Shown: positions 1-7,799 of the stretch, piece by piece
Layout of the letters: every line of letters starts with the position of its first letter
Position numbering within the stretch: position 1 is the stretch's first letter
Assembly (NCBI GenBank): GCA_013335535.1
Contig: JAAXVL010000006.1
Coordinates: 1-64,000 of the forward strand
DNA: 64,000 nt
Reading direction: 5' to 3'
Source of the DNA: Azonexaceae bacterium
GTDB taxonomy: Bacteria > Pseudomonadota > Gammaproteobacteria > Burkholderiales > Rhodocyclaceae
Position numbers and translations under genes: made by a program
The notes under the pieces: model-generated
Seen by the model: the letters and a program-made list of their open reading frames with translations, nothing else
Databases searched by the model: none
What the model was told of the DNA's origin: nothing

Positions 1-409
1 GGAACAGCGGGCGACTCTGTCGATTTTCTCGGTCAAGCAGGATGTCCGTTTGCTCAATGCCGAGGTCACCTACCAGACCATCGGCAAGTCGCTGGAAAAA
101 ATGCAGCGCACCCGGGATGTGAAACCGGCTGATATCGACTGGTTCCTGCCGCACATGTCTTCCGAATATTTCCGCCAGCCAATGGCTGACTGCATGGCCA
201 CCGTCGGCTTTCCGATTGCCCAGGAAAAATGGTTCACCAACCTGCAGACCAAGGGCAACACCGGTTCGGCATCGATCTACATCATGATCGACGAACTGCT
301 GAAAAGCAGCCGACTCAAGGATGGCGATCGGCTACTCTGCTTCATCCCGGAAAGTGGCCGTTTTACCGGTTCGCTCATGCACCTGACGGTGGTCGGCCAT
401 GCTCGATAA
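1..409 (+). CDS. Beta-ketoacyl-ACP synthase III-like protein, C-terminal part (5' truncated by window edge)
   Basis: The frame is open from base 2, so the start lies outside the window and only about 135 C-terminal residues are present. Seen: a FabH-type C-terminal half with WFLPHMSSEYF, where the catalytic His of the usual HQAN motif is kept but the following residues differ, and GNTGSASIYIMI, which carries the oxyanion-hole Asn. The nucleophilic Cys would be upstream of the window. Family knowledge: KAS III enzymes condense an acyl-CoA starter with malonyl-ACP; relatives in secondary-metabolite operons transfer or condense unusual acyl groups. The next gene starts 11 bp before this stop, so the two are probably translationally coupled in the acyl-pathway operon that runs to 5964. 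The starter specificity cannot be deduced. Confidence 0.82.
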   Translation, partial: EQRATLSIFSVKQDVRLLNAEVTYQTIGKSLEKMQRTRDVKPADIDWFLPHMSSEYFRQPMADCMATVGFPIAQEKWFTNLQTKGNTGSASIYIMIDELLKSSRLKDGDRLLCFIPESGRFTGSLMHLTVVGHAR

Positions 410-794
410 CGAGGTTCCGCAGGAAGGCAACAGCACGCTGGCCGGTCACCGCAAGGCGATGTACGCGCGCGGTACCGATGGCAAGCTGCACATCGTCCAG
501 TCGGCCGGCTGGGAGGTCGAGGAAATTGTCACCCGACAGGCCGTCGACGATCTAAATCGGCTCGCCGAAGATGCCCGTCAGCGTGTCATCGCCGGCCAGA
601 CCTCGGCGCTCGAATACCACATGCACAAGGCGCGTATGGACGTGCCCTTGCTGTCGCAGGTCACCGGCCTGTGGCAATGGCGCATCCGCCGTCATTTCCG
701 TCCGGATATATTTCACCGCCTGTCGGACGAGCTGCTGCGCTGTTATGGCGAGGCCATGGGCCTGAGCATCGAACAACTGAAGAAGGTCGATTGA
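399..794 (+). CDS. Hypothetical protein in the acyl biosynthesis operon
   Basis: A 131-residue soluble protein that I do not recognise. It has no signal peptide or membrane segment. The middle is helical and charged, with a region from about residue 55 to 90 rich in Arg, His and Glu, and the C-terminal third carries WQWRIRRHF and a predicted helix rich in Leu. It overlaps the preceding synthase III gene by 11 bp, and its TGA stop shares bases with the ATG of the BtrH-like gene (TGATG), so it belongs to the same operon. A role as a small partner or tailoring protein of the acyl pathway is inferred from position alone. Confidence 0.7.
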   Translation: MLDNEVPQEGNSTLAGHRKAMYARGTDGKLHIVQSAGWEVEEIVTRQAVDDLNRLAEDARQRVIAGQTSALEYHMHKARMDVPLLSQVTGLWQWRIRRHFRPDIFHRLSDELLRCYGEAMGLSIEQLKKVD

Positions 795-1789
795 TGGAAT
801 TCCAGCACAGCCACGCGTCCCACTGCGAGAGCGGCGTCATGTCGTCGATGCTGCGCCATCTCGGCCTGCCGATTTCGGAAGCCATGGCCTTCGGCCTGTC
901 GTCAGCGCTTTCCTTCGCCTACCTGCCCATCGTCAAGATCAACGGCCTGCCGCTGATTGCCTACCGCATGCCGCCGAAGTTCATCATCAAGGGCCTGCAA
1001 AAGCCGCTCGGCCTCAAGATGCGCTTCGAAACCTTCCGTAGCCCGGAAGCCGGCGAACGGCGGCTGAACGACCTGCTCGACGCTGGCAAGCTGGTCGGCA
1101 TGCAGACCTCCGTATTCTGGCTGCCCTACATGCCGGAAGACCTGCGCTTCCATTTCAACGCCCACAACGTGCTGGCCTACGGCCGCGATACGGCGTCCGG
1201 CGATTACCAACTGTCCGACCCGGTCGTCGAAACGACGGTGACCTGTGCCCCGGCCGACCTGCGCCGCGCCCGCTTCGCCAAGGGCGTGCTGGCGCCGAAG
1301 GGGCTGCTCTATTATCCGGAAGGCAAGCCGTCCGAACCAGACTGGGCCAGGGTGCTGCCCAAGGCCATCAAGAAGACGACGCGCATCATGCTCGATTCGC
1401 CGATCCCGATCATCGGCACGCGTGGCATTCGCCGCCTGGCAAATGCCATCGAGCGCCTCGATGCCCAGGGCAATCCGGCCGCAGCCAAGATGTTCATCGG
1501 CCAGGTCGTCCGCATGCAGGAAGAAATCGGCACCGGTGGCGGCGGGTTCCGCTTCATTTACGCGGCTTTCCTGCAGGAAGCGGCCGAACGACTGGCTCGC
1601 CCGGCGCTCAACGAACTCTCGGACACCTTGATCGACATCGGCGACGACTGGCGCGAATTCGCCCTGTCCACGGCCCGCATGATCCGCGATCGCGAGCCGC
1701 TCAACCCGACCAAGCTGGCCGACAAGCTGCGCGCCATCGCCGACCGCGAGCAGGGCTTTTTCCGCGACCTGCGCCGCGCCGCTGCCTGA
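794..1789 (+). CDS. BtrH N-terminal-domain (papain-fold) acyltransferase-like protein
   Basis: A 331-residue protein. The ATG at 794 was chosen because it overlaps the upstream stop as TGATG and begins directly with the conserved motif; a longer frame upstream would overlap the preceding gene. Seen: HCESG with Cys11, then HFNAHNVLAYG with His124, and a following LSDP with Asp142, an arrangement expected for a papain/C39-like Cys-His-Asp triad. BtrH of butirosin synthesis moves an acyl group from an acyl carrier protein to an aminoglycoside amine. The operon supplies an ACP and ketosynthases, so acyl transfer from ACP to an acceptor is the likely activity here. The C-terminal half (about 150-331) is helical and less diagnostic. 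The acceptor is unknown. Confidence 0.75.
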   Translation: MEFQHSHASHCESGVMSSMLRHLGLPISEAMAFGLSSALSFAYLPIVKINGLPLIAYRMPPKFIIKGLQKPLGLKMRFETFRSPEAGERRLNDLLDAGKLVGMQTSVFWLPYMPEDLRFHFNAHNVLAYGRDTASGDYQLSDPVVETTVTCAPADLRRARFAKGVLAPKGLLYYPEGKPSEPDWARVLPKAIKKTTRIMLDSPIPIIGTRGIRRLANAIERLDAQGNPAAAKMFIGQVVRMQEEIGTGGGGFRFIYAAFLQEAAERLARPALNELSDTLIDIGDDWREFALSTARMIRDREPLNPTKLADKLRAIADREQGFFRDLRRAAA

Positions 1790-2712
1790 TGCTCAAGGTC
1801 GATGGCGTTTCCTACCGCTATCGTGATGCCGCCAGCCCGGCGCTGCAGGACGTTTCGCTAAGCATCCCGGCCGGTGGCATCTACGGCCTGCTCGGCCCCA
1901 ACGGCGCGGGCAAGACGACGCTGATTTCCATCCTCGCCGGCTTGCTGGACGCTGGCCACGGCCAGATTGCCCTGAACGGACAACCGCTCGCTGCCGCACG
2001 CGCCGCCAACCCGCGCGCCATCGCGCTGGTCCCGCAGGACTATGCGTTCTACCCGATGCTCACGGTGGCCGAGAACCTGCGTTTCTTCGCCGGCGTTCTG
2101 GGCCTGAACGGTCGCGAAATCAAGATACAGAGCGACGCCGCCATTGCCTTCGCCCGCCTCGAACAGGTCGTCGGCAAGCGGGCCGAGCAACTGTCCGGCG
2201 GCCTGCGCCGGCGCCTCAACCTGGCCATCGGCCTGCTCGGCCAGCCGCAATGGCTGCTGCTCGACGAGCCGACCGTCGGCGTCGATCCGCAATCGCGTCA
2301 CTTCCTGCTCGACGCCATCGCCGCCCTACCCGCCGCCGGCACCTCGGTGATCTACACCAGCCATTACATGGAAGAGGTCGAAGCCATCTGCCAGCGCATC
2401 GCCATCGTCGATCAGGGCCGGGTTTTGGCCGAAGGCGCGCTGGCCGACATCCTGTCCAGCCCGGAACCGCAGGTCGAACTCGAACTGGACCGCCCGCTGC
2501 CGCCCGATCTCGCCGAACGCTACGCCGCGACGCCGCTTGGAAATTTCAAATTTCGGCTTTTTTTCCGGTTGACCGTGGGAATGACCAGCGAACTGCCGCG
2601 CCTGCTCGACGAACTGGCCACGGCCGGCTGTACGGTCAAAAACCTGAATTTCGGCCAGCAAAACCTTGAGCAGGTCTTCATGAACCTGACCCAGCGCTCG
2701 CTCCGGGACTGA
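1789..2712 (+). CDS. ABC transporter ATP-binding protein (drug/lipid exporter type)
   Basis: A 307-residue ATPase. Seen: Walker A GPNGAGKTT near residue 38, a Q-loop, the signature LSGGLRRRLN near residue 130, Walker B WLLLDEPTVGVD with the catalytic Glu, and an H-loop region YTSHYMEE. A C-terminal domain of about 80 residues after residue 225 resembles the extension seen in DrrA/CcmA-like exporters. The start codon overlaps the BtrH-like stop (TGATG) and the permease begins 3 bp downstream, so the pair forms a half-transporter unit. The context suggests it powers export of the acylated product made by this operon. Its substrate cannot be read from sequence. Confidence 0.9.
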   Translation: MLKVDGVSYRYRDAASPALQDVSLSIPAGGIYGLLGPNGAGKTTLISILAGLLDAGHGQIALNGQPLAAARAANPRAIALVPQDYAFYPMLTVAENLRFFAGVLGLNGREIKIQSDAAIAFARLEQVVGKRAEQLSGGLRRRLNLAIGLLGQPQWLLLDEPTVGVDPQSRHFLLDAIAALPAAGTSVIYTSHYMEEVEAICQRIAIVDQGRVLAEGALADILSSPEPQVELELDRPLPPDLAERYAATPLGNFKFRLFFRLTVGMTSELPRLLDELATAGCTVKNLNFGQQNLEQVFMNLTQRSLRD

Positions 2713-2715
2713 ACG

Positions 2716-3948
2716 ATGATGCCCCGCCTCCTCGCCCTCTGGCTCAAGGAAAGCATCGCCCTGCTGCGCGACCGCCACGGCCTGATCGCGCTGTTCATCA
2801 TGCCGACGATGTTCATCCTGGTGATGACCATGGCCCTGCGCGATGCATTCTCCCCCGGCATCACCGTCGACGTCGGCTACGTCATCGTCGACCTCGACCA
2901 CAGCTCCAACTCGCAGGCCCTCGCCCGGCGCCTGGCCAAAGGCGCCAGCTTCAAGTTGCAGGCGACCGGGACGCCAACCCCGGAAGCCGCCCGCGACGGC
3001 GTCCAGTCCGGCCAATTCGCCCTCGCCCTCGTCCTGCCCAAGGGTTTTGGCAGCCGCCTGCTGACGCCGGCCGGCGCCGATGGACAGGCCACCGAGCCGC
3101 TCACCCTGCTCGTCGACCCCGCGCTCAACCCCGCCCTGCAGCTCGCCTTCCGCAATCAGGTCATGGCCGCCCTCGGCGCCCTGCGCGCCGATGAACTGAC
3201 CCAGCGCGCCGGCAAGCTGTTCGGCCTGCCGACCGCCCCCGGCGCCCGCCCGGAGCGCGACTGGCCCGATGAAATCACCAGCGTCGCCGTGCGCAGCGGC
3301 AAAAACATCAAGCCGCCGTCGTCGGTCCAGCAGAACGTCCCGGCTTGGCTCATTTTCGCCATGTTCTTCGTCGTCATCCCGATCTCGTCCATCTTCATCA
3401 TCGAGCGCCAGCAAGGCACGCTGCAACGCCTGCGCACCATGGGCGTCCCCTTCCGCCTGCTGCTCGCCGGCAAGCTGCTGCCCTTCTTCATCGTCAACCA
3501 GTTGCAGGCGGTGGTCATGGTGCTGATCGGCCTCGTCGTCGTCCCTCTGTTCGGTAGCGAGGCACTGGAAATGCCGAGCGGCCTGGGCCTGCTCAACTGG
3601 TGGGCCGTCTCGGTCGCCGTCAGCCTGGCGGCCGTGGCCTGGGCGCTTCTTGTCGCCAGCATCGCCCGCACCGCCGAGCAGGCAACCATCGTCGGCGGCG
3701 TCAGCAACATCCTGATGGGCGCCATCGGCGGCGTCATGGTCCCTAAATTTGTTATGCCGGCCTTCATGCAAAAGCTTGCCGCGCTGTCGCCCATGGCCTG
3801 GGGACTGGATGGCTTTCACACCGTCATGCTGCGCGACGGCAGTTTCGCCGACCTCCTGCCCAATCTCCTTCCCCTGCTTGCCTTCGCCGCCGGATCGCTG
3901 ATCCTGGCCGCCTGGCTCAACCACCGTACCATCGCCGCCCATTCATGA
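2716..3948 (+). CDS. ABC-2 type transporter permease
   Basis: A 410-residue membrane protein. It has an N-terminal membrane segment at about residues 20-40, a large extracytoplasmic domain to about residue 210, and then five or six hydrophobic segments, including a block around LIFAMFFVVIPISSIFIIERQ. This layout is that of ABC-2/YhhJ-type permeases. The gene follows its ATPase by 3 bp, and its stop overlaps the ATG of the acyl carrier protein gene (ATGA). With the ATPase at 1789-2712 it probably exports the lipid or acylated product across the inner membrane. Assignment to the family is firm; the direction and substrate are inferred. Confidence 0.88.
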   Translation: MMPRLLALWLKESIALLRDRHGLIALFIMPTMFILVMTMALRDAFSPGITVDVGYVIVDLDHSSNSQALARRLAKGASFKLQATGTPTPEAARDGVQSGQFALALVLPKGFGSRLLTPAGADGQATEPLTLLVDPALNPALQLAFRNQVMAALGALRADELTQRAGKLFGLPTAPGARPERDWPDEITSVAVRSGKNIKPPSSVQQNVPAWLIFAMFFVVIPISSIFIIERQQGTLQRLRTMGVPFRLLLAGKLLPFFIVNQLQAVVMVLIGLVVVPLFGSEALEMPSGLGLLNWWAVSVAVSLAAVAWALLVASIARTAEQATIVGGVSNILMGAIGGVMVPKFVMPAFMQKLAALSPMAWGLDGFHTVMLRDGSFADLLPNLLPLLAFAAGSLILAAWLNHRTIAAHS

Positions 3949-4214
3949 ACGCTGCCCTCTGCCTCGAACTCAAGGCCCTGATCGTCGAAGCCTGCGACAA
4001 AGACTGCGACCCAGCCAGCATCACCGATGACGAAATCCTTTTCGGCCCGGAAGCGCCGCTCCAGCTTGATTCGCTCGACGCCCTGCAGGTTTCGATGGCA
4101 ATCAAGAAGCAATACGGCCTGCGCCTGCCCGACAGCAAGGAAACCCGGCGCATCCTGTCCAGCGTCGCCAACCTGGCCGAGCATCTTGACGCCTGGCTGG
4201 CCAGCCGCGCATGA
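3945..4214 (+). CDS. Acyl carrier protein
   Basis: An 89-residue acidic protein. Seen: LDSLDALQ around residue 46, where the Ser of the DSL motif is the expected 4'-phosphopantetheine attachment site, within a four-helix carrier-protein fold. It is not the housekeeping AcpP: the N-terminus carries Cys residues (CLELK and ACDKDCD) and the downstream helix differs. It overlaps both neighbours by 4 bp (ATGA), which points to tight co-translation with the permease and the ketosynthase. It should hold the growing acyl chain for the two ketosynthase-type proteins downstream and hand it to the BtrH-like transferase. Confidence 0.88.
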   Translation: MNAALCLELKALIVEACDKDCDPASITDDEILFGPEAPLQLDSLDALQVSMAIKKQYGLRLPDSKETRRILSSVANLAEHLDAWLASRA

Positions 4215-5293
4215 CGCGTCCGGTCTTCATCGCCGACACCTCGCTGCTCTGCGCCCGCGGCAGCTCGCCGACGGCAGTGGCCGATGCCATGTGGAACGGC
4301 GAATGCACCGCCGGCCGGCGGAAAATCGGCGAACGGACCTTCCCCTATTTCGCTCTGCCGCTCGATGAAACCGACTGGATGGCCCGCGCTGAACAAGCCA
4401 TCTGCCAGGTCGCCGGCCAATTGGGTGCGATCGGCCCGAAAACGCCGCTGTTCATTGCCTCGTCATCCTTCCAGATCGGTCATTTCGAACAAGGCGGCGC
4501 CCCCTTCGACCTGCCCCCTGCCACCGCCTCGTTCAGCCGGCGGATCGCCGAGTGGATGAACCTCAGCGGCGCCCGGACCAGCTTCTCCAACGCCTGCACC
4601 TCCGGCTTTTCCGCCCTCGATGCCGCGCGCACCCTGATCGCCGCTGGCCTCATCGACGACGCCATCGTCCTCGGCATCGAGCTCGCCAACGACAGTACGC
4701 TGGCCGGCTTCGCCTCCATGGAACTGCTCTCGCGCACCATCGGGCGCCCTTTTGATGCCCTGCGTGACGGCCTGGTGCTCGGCGAAGCCATCGCCGCCGT
4801 TCGCCTCACCGCCAGTCCTGCCACCTGGCGCCTGGCCGGGCTGAGTACCGGTCTCGACGGCCATTCGACGACCGGCCCAAACCCGGATGGCAGCCGCATT
4901 GCCGAAGTCATGGCCGGCTGCATGCACGACGCCAATTTGCAACCGGACGACATCGAACTGATCAAGCTGCAGGCCGCCGGCTCGCCGGGCACCGACCTGG
5001 CTGAAGCCAATGCCCTGCGCAGCGTCTTCGGCCAGCACATGCCGCCGCTCATCTCGCTCAAGCCGGCCCTCGGCCACACCCTCGGCGCCAGCGGCCTGGC
5101 CGAACTCGCCGCCCTGCTCGCCTGCCTCGACGCCGACAAGATTCCCGCCACCGCCGGGTTTTCCAAGGTGGATCCCGAAATCGCCCTGTTTCCCATGGTC
5201 GAGCGCAGCACCGAGCACATCGAACGCGCCCAGCTCAACCTGATCGGCTTCGGCGGCGGCCTGGCCAGCCTGATCGTGGAGCGTCAGCGATGA
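4211..5293 (+). CDS. Beta-ketoacyl synthase (KAS I/II-like) with an altered catalytic triad
   Basis: A 360-residue thiolase-fold protein. Seen: the nucleophile Cys129 in SNACTSGFSALDAA, and the second histidine His289 in GHTLGASGLAEL. The position that normally holds the first histidine (EAHGTGT in KAS I/II) reads QAAGSPGTD, so Ala256 replaces it. Family knowledge: the two histidines assist malonyl decarboxylation, and loss of one can turn a synthase into an acyltransferase or make it dependent on a partner. It is also shorter than FabF (about 410 aa). It overlaps the ACP and the next gene by 4 bp each. It probably acts with the half-synthase at 5290-5964 as an enzyme/chain-length pair. Confidence 0.82.
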   Translation: MTRPVFIADTSLLCARGSSPTAVADAMWNGECTAGRRKIGERTFPYFALPLDETDWMARAEQAICQVAGQLGAIGPKTPLFIASSSFQIGHFEQGGAPFDLPPATASFSRRIAEWMNLSGARTSFSNACTSGFSALDAARTLIAAGLIDDAIVLGIELANDSTLAGFASMELLSRTIGRPFDALRDGLVLGEAIAAVRLTASPATWRLAGLSTGLDGHSTTGPNPDGSRIAEVMAGCMHDANLQPDDIELIKLQAAGSPGTDLAEANALRSVFGQHMPPLISLKPALGHTLGASGLAELAALLACLDADKIPATAGFSKVDPEIALFPMVERSTEHIERAQLNLIGFGGGLASLIVERQR

Positions 5294-5964
5294 TTGCGCT
5301 CACCAACATCGTCAGCCAGTCATTCACCCCCGCCGACCTGCCCGGTGCCGTGCGCGCCGCCCTCGGCAAGCCGCTACGCCGCGCTGCGCCGCTCACCCAG
5401 CTCACGCTGGTTGGCGCCCTGGCCTGCCTGCCGGCTGAGCAGCGCCATCGGCCGACAGCCATCCTCTGGCAATCGACCAGCGGCCCGCGCCTCGAAACAC
5501 TGGCTCTGCTCGACGAAGTCTGCTCCCACGCAGCCGAGCCGATGCCCTACGATTTCCTCGCCACCCAGCCGGCCATCGCCCCGGCGCAGATCCAGTCCTT
5601 TCTGCCCGGCCTGCAATCGGCCATGCACCTGCCACTCGACAGCGAAGGCGTCTCCCAGTGGTCCATGCTGCTGTCGCTGGCCGCCATCTGGCTTGAGGAA
5701 GGGCGCTACGAGCAGGTGCTGTGCGCCCAGCTCGACCACTGGTCTGATGCCGCAACCGGACACTGGCTGGCCCTGAGCCGCACGCCGCTTGAAAATTCGC
5801 TGGCCAGTCTCCGTCTTTCAAACGATGCCTGCGCGAGCCAACTGCCCGATACGCCGGACTTTCCGGCTCGTCTCGCTGACTGGCTGGCGCACCGCGACAG
5901 CGCGACACTTGCCCTGCACCCTCCCGTCGCCATGAAGCAGGCGTTAGAATTCGCCCGACTCTAA
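5290..5964 (+). CDS. Beta-ketoacyl synthase N-terminal-like (chain-length-factor-like) protein
   Basis: A 224-residue protein with the pattern of the small ketoacyl-synthase N-terminal-like family (PF13723 type): TILWQSTSGPRLETLALLDEV and a central ...PLDSEGVSQWSMLLSLAA region. No active-site Cys or His pair is visible, so it is unlikely to be catalytic alone. In aryl-polyene and related type II systems such proteins pair with an active ketosynthase. It is the last gene of the operon: the next gene begins 17 bp later and belongs to a different function. The family call is moderate; the heterodimer role is inferred from the 4-bp overlap with the ketosynthase. Confidence 0.68.
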   Translation: MIALTNIVSQSFTPADLPGAVRAALGKPLRRAAPLTQLTLVGALACLPAEQRHRPTAILWQSTSGPRLETLALLDEVCSHAAEPMPYDFLATQPAIAPAQIQSFLPGLQSAMHLPLDSEGVSQWSMLLSLAAIWLEEGRYEQVLCAQLDHWSDAATGHWLALSRTPLENSLASLRLSNDACASQLPDTPDFPARLADWLAHRDSATLALHPPVAMKQALEFARL

Positions 5965-5981
5965 TTTTTACAGGCCAAACC

Positions 5982-6839
5982 ATGTCCGAATTCGCTTTTG
6001 ACGTTTCCATCGAAGACTTCGAAACCAAGGTTCTCCAGCCGGCAGAAACCGTGCCGGTGGTCGTCGATTTCTGGGCGCCATGGTGCGAACCGTGCAAGGT
6101 GCTCAAGCCCCTGCTCGAAAAACTGGCCGAGGAATACAAGGGCCGCTTCCTGCTCGCCATGGTCAATGCCGACGAAAACCCCGAGCTTTCCCAGCATTTC
6201 GGCGTGCGCAGCATTCCGTCGGTCAAGGTCTTGTTCCAGGGCCAGTTGGTTGATCAATTCGATGGCGTCCTGCCCGAAGGCCAGATCCGCGAATTCCTCG
6301 ACCGCTTTGCCCTGCCGCCCGCTCCCGGCGGTGACCTGCGTGCTGAAGCCGCCGCGCTGGTCATCGACGGCAAGCTCGAAGAAGCACTCGCCAAGCTGGT
6401 CGAAGCCAGCAAGGCCAAGCCGGAAGACCAGGCCATCCAGCTCGATGCTGTCGACGTCATGATGCAGCTCGGCCGCAACGACGAAGCCGGTCAGCTGCTC
6501 TCCGGCGACTACACCCAGGAAGCCGACCGCGCCAACGCCCTGCGCGCCCGCCTGGCGCTCTCCGCCGGCGCTGCCGATACGGCCGAACTTGAGGCAAAGC
6601 TGGCGACCAACCCGGCCGACCACGCCGTCCGCCTCGATCTCTCGCGCGCCTACGCGGCGCAAGGCAACTTCCGCGCAGCCATGGAAGCCGCCCTCGAAGT
6701 CGTCGTCCACGACCGTGCCTTCAACGAAGGTGCCGGGCGCAAGGCCTTGCTGACCCTGTTCGAAGCCCTGGCCGGCAGCGACCAGTACGACGACCTGATC
6801 CGCGAATTCCGCCGCAAGATGTCGGCCGCCCTGAACTAG
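5982..6839 (+). CDS. cnoX: Thioredoxin-TPR fusion, CnoX/YbbN-like chaperedoxin
   Basis: A 285-residue cytoplasmic protein. Residues 1-110 are a thioredoxin fold with WCEPC (Cys35, Cys38); residues 120-285 are helical TPR-like repeats, for example the segment with DLSRAYAAQGNFRAAMEAALE. This length and order match the CnoX/YbbN family. E. coli CnoX holds unfolding proteins during hypochlorous-acid stress and passes them to GroEL or DnaK. E. coli CnoX has lost redox reduction through its SxxC motif, whereas the full CxxC here suggests thiol-oxidoreductase activity is kept, as described for some other bacteria. It follows the acyl operon by 17 bp but is functionally unrelated. Confidence 0.88.
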   Translation: MSEFAFDVSIEDFETKVLQPAETVPVVVDFWAPWCEPCKVLKPLLEKLAEEYKGRFLLAMVNADENPELSQHFGVRSIPSVKVLFQGQLVDQFDGVLPEGQIREFLDRFALPPAPGGDLRAEAAALVIDGKLEEALAKLVEASKAKPEDQAIQLDAVDVMMQLGRNDEAGQLLSGDYTQEADRANALRARLALSAGAADTAELEAKLATNPADHAVRLDLSRAYAAQGNFRAAMEAALEVVVHDRAFNEGAGRKALLTLFEALAGSDQYDDLIREFRRKMSAALN

Positions 6840-6862
6840 GCTTTTCCGCGAAGGCATCGGCC

Positions 6863-7765
6863 GTGCGGCTGTTTTACACCGATGTCTTCGTTCTGCCCTT
6901 GCCTGCCGGGCATCGTTTTCCCATGGAAAAATATTCCCGGCTGCGCGCAACACTGCTCGCCAGCGGCGAGTTCGGCCCGGCCGATTTCCATTTGCCACAC
7001 GCCGCCAGCGACGAAGAACTGGCCCGCGCCCACGACCTCCACTACATCCACGCCGTTTCCCACGGTCAACTGGAAAAAACGGCCGAAAAGCAAATCGGCT
7101 TTCCGTGGAGCGCAGGCATGGTCGAACGCTCCCGCCGCTCGGCCGGGGCCACCATCTGCGCCTGCCGCGCCGCGCTCGAAGACGGTGTTGCCGCCAACCT
7201 GGCCGGCGGCACCCACCACGCTTTCCGCGATCACGGTGAAGGCTTTTGCGTCTTCAACGACGCCGCCGTCGCCGCCCGCGCCATGCAGGCCGAAGGCCGG
7301 GTTGAACGCGTCCTGATCGTCGATTGCGACGTCCATCAGGGCAACGGCACTGCCAGCATCCTGCGCGGCGACGACAGCATTTTCACCTTCTCCATCCACG
7401 GCGCCCGCAACTTTCCGTTTGACAAGGAACAGAGCGACCTCGACATCGAGCTGCCCGATGGCTGTTCCGACGACGCCTACCTGCTGCAGCTCGCCCACGG
7501 TCTGGACACGGCCTTCGACCTCGCCCAGCCTGAGCTCGTCATCTATCTGGCCGGCGCCGATCCGTATCACGACGACCGCCTGGGGCGCCTTGGCCTGAGC
7601 ATTGATGGCCTGGCAGCGCGCGACCGTCTGGTTTATGAACGATGCCGCACTCGCCAGACACCGGTCGCCATCGCCATGGCCGGTGGCTATGCCCGCCAGA
7701 TTGACGACACCGTCAGCATCCACCGGCAGAGCATCCTTCTGGCGAAATCCCTGCTGACACCGTAA
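6863..7765 (+). CDS. Histone deacetylase-family (class II HDAC-like) amidohydrolase
   Basis: A 300-residue protein of the arginase/deacetylase fold, starting at GTG 6863. Seen: catalytic histidine pair His118-His119 in GGTHHAF, zinc ligands in DCDVHQGNGT (Asp156, His158) and the third ligand Asp233 in GADPYHDD, and a C-terminal AGGYA with the transition-state Tyr. All residues needed for zinc-dependent deacetylation are present. Bacterial members act on acetyl-lysine, acetylpolyamines or other amides; the substrate is not inferable. It lies 23 bp after cnoX and 34 bp before a sensor kinase, on the same strand. Confidence 0.88.
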   Translation: MRLFYTDVFVLPLPAGHRFPMEKYSRLRATLLASGEFGPADFHLPHAASDEELARAHDLHYIHAVSHGQLEKTAEKQIGFPWSAGMVERSRRSAGATICACRAALEDGVAANLAGGTHHAFRDHGEGFCVFNDAAVAARAMQAEGRVERVLIVDCDVHQGNGTASILRGDDSIFTFSIHGARNFPFDKEQSDLDIELPDGCSDDAYLLQLAHGLDTAFDLAQPELVIYLAGADPYHDDRLGRLGLSIDGLAARDRLVYERCRTRQTPVAIAMAGGYARQIDDTVSIHRQSILLAKSLLTP

Positions 7766-7799
7766 GCTGTCAAAAAAACAGGAGACTTCGCAAAGCGCA

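Noticed and set aside
2326..3942. Open frame of 538 codons on the minus strand opposite the ABC ATPase and permease genes
   Set aside because: Composition is Gln/Gly/Asp/His-rich low-complexity, with no domain; it is the mirror of a GC-rich coding strand.
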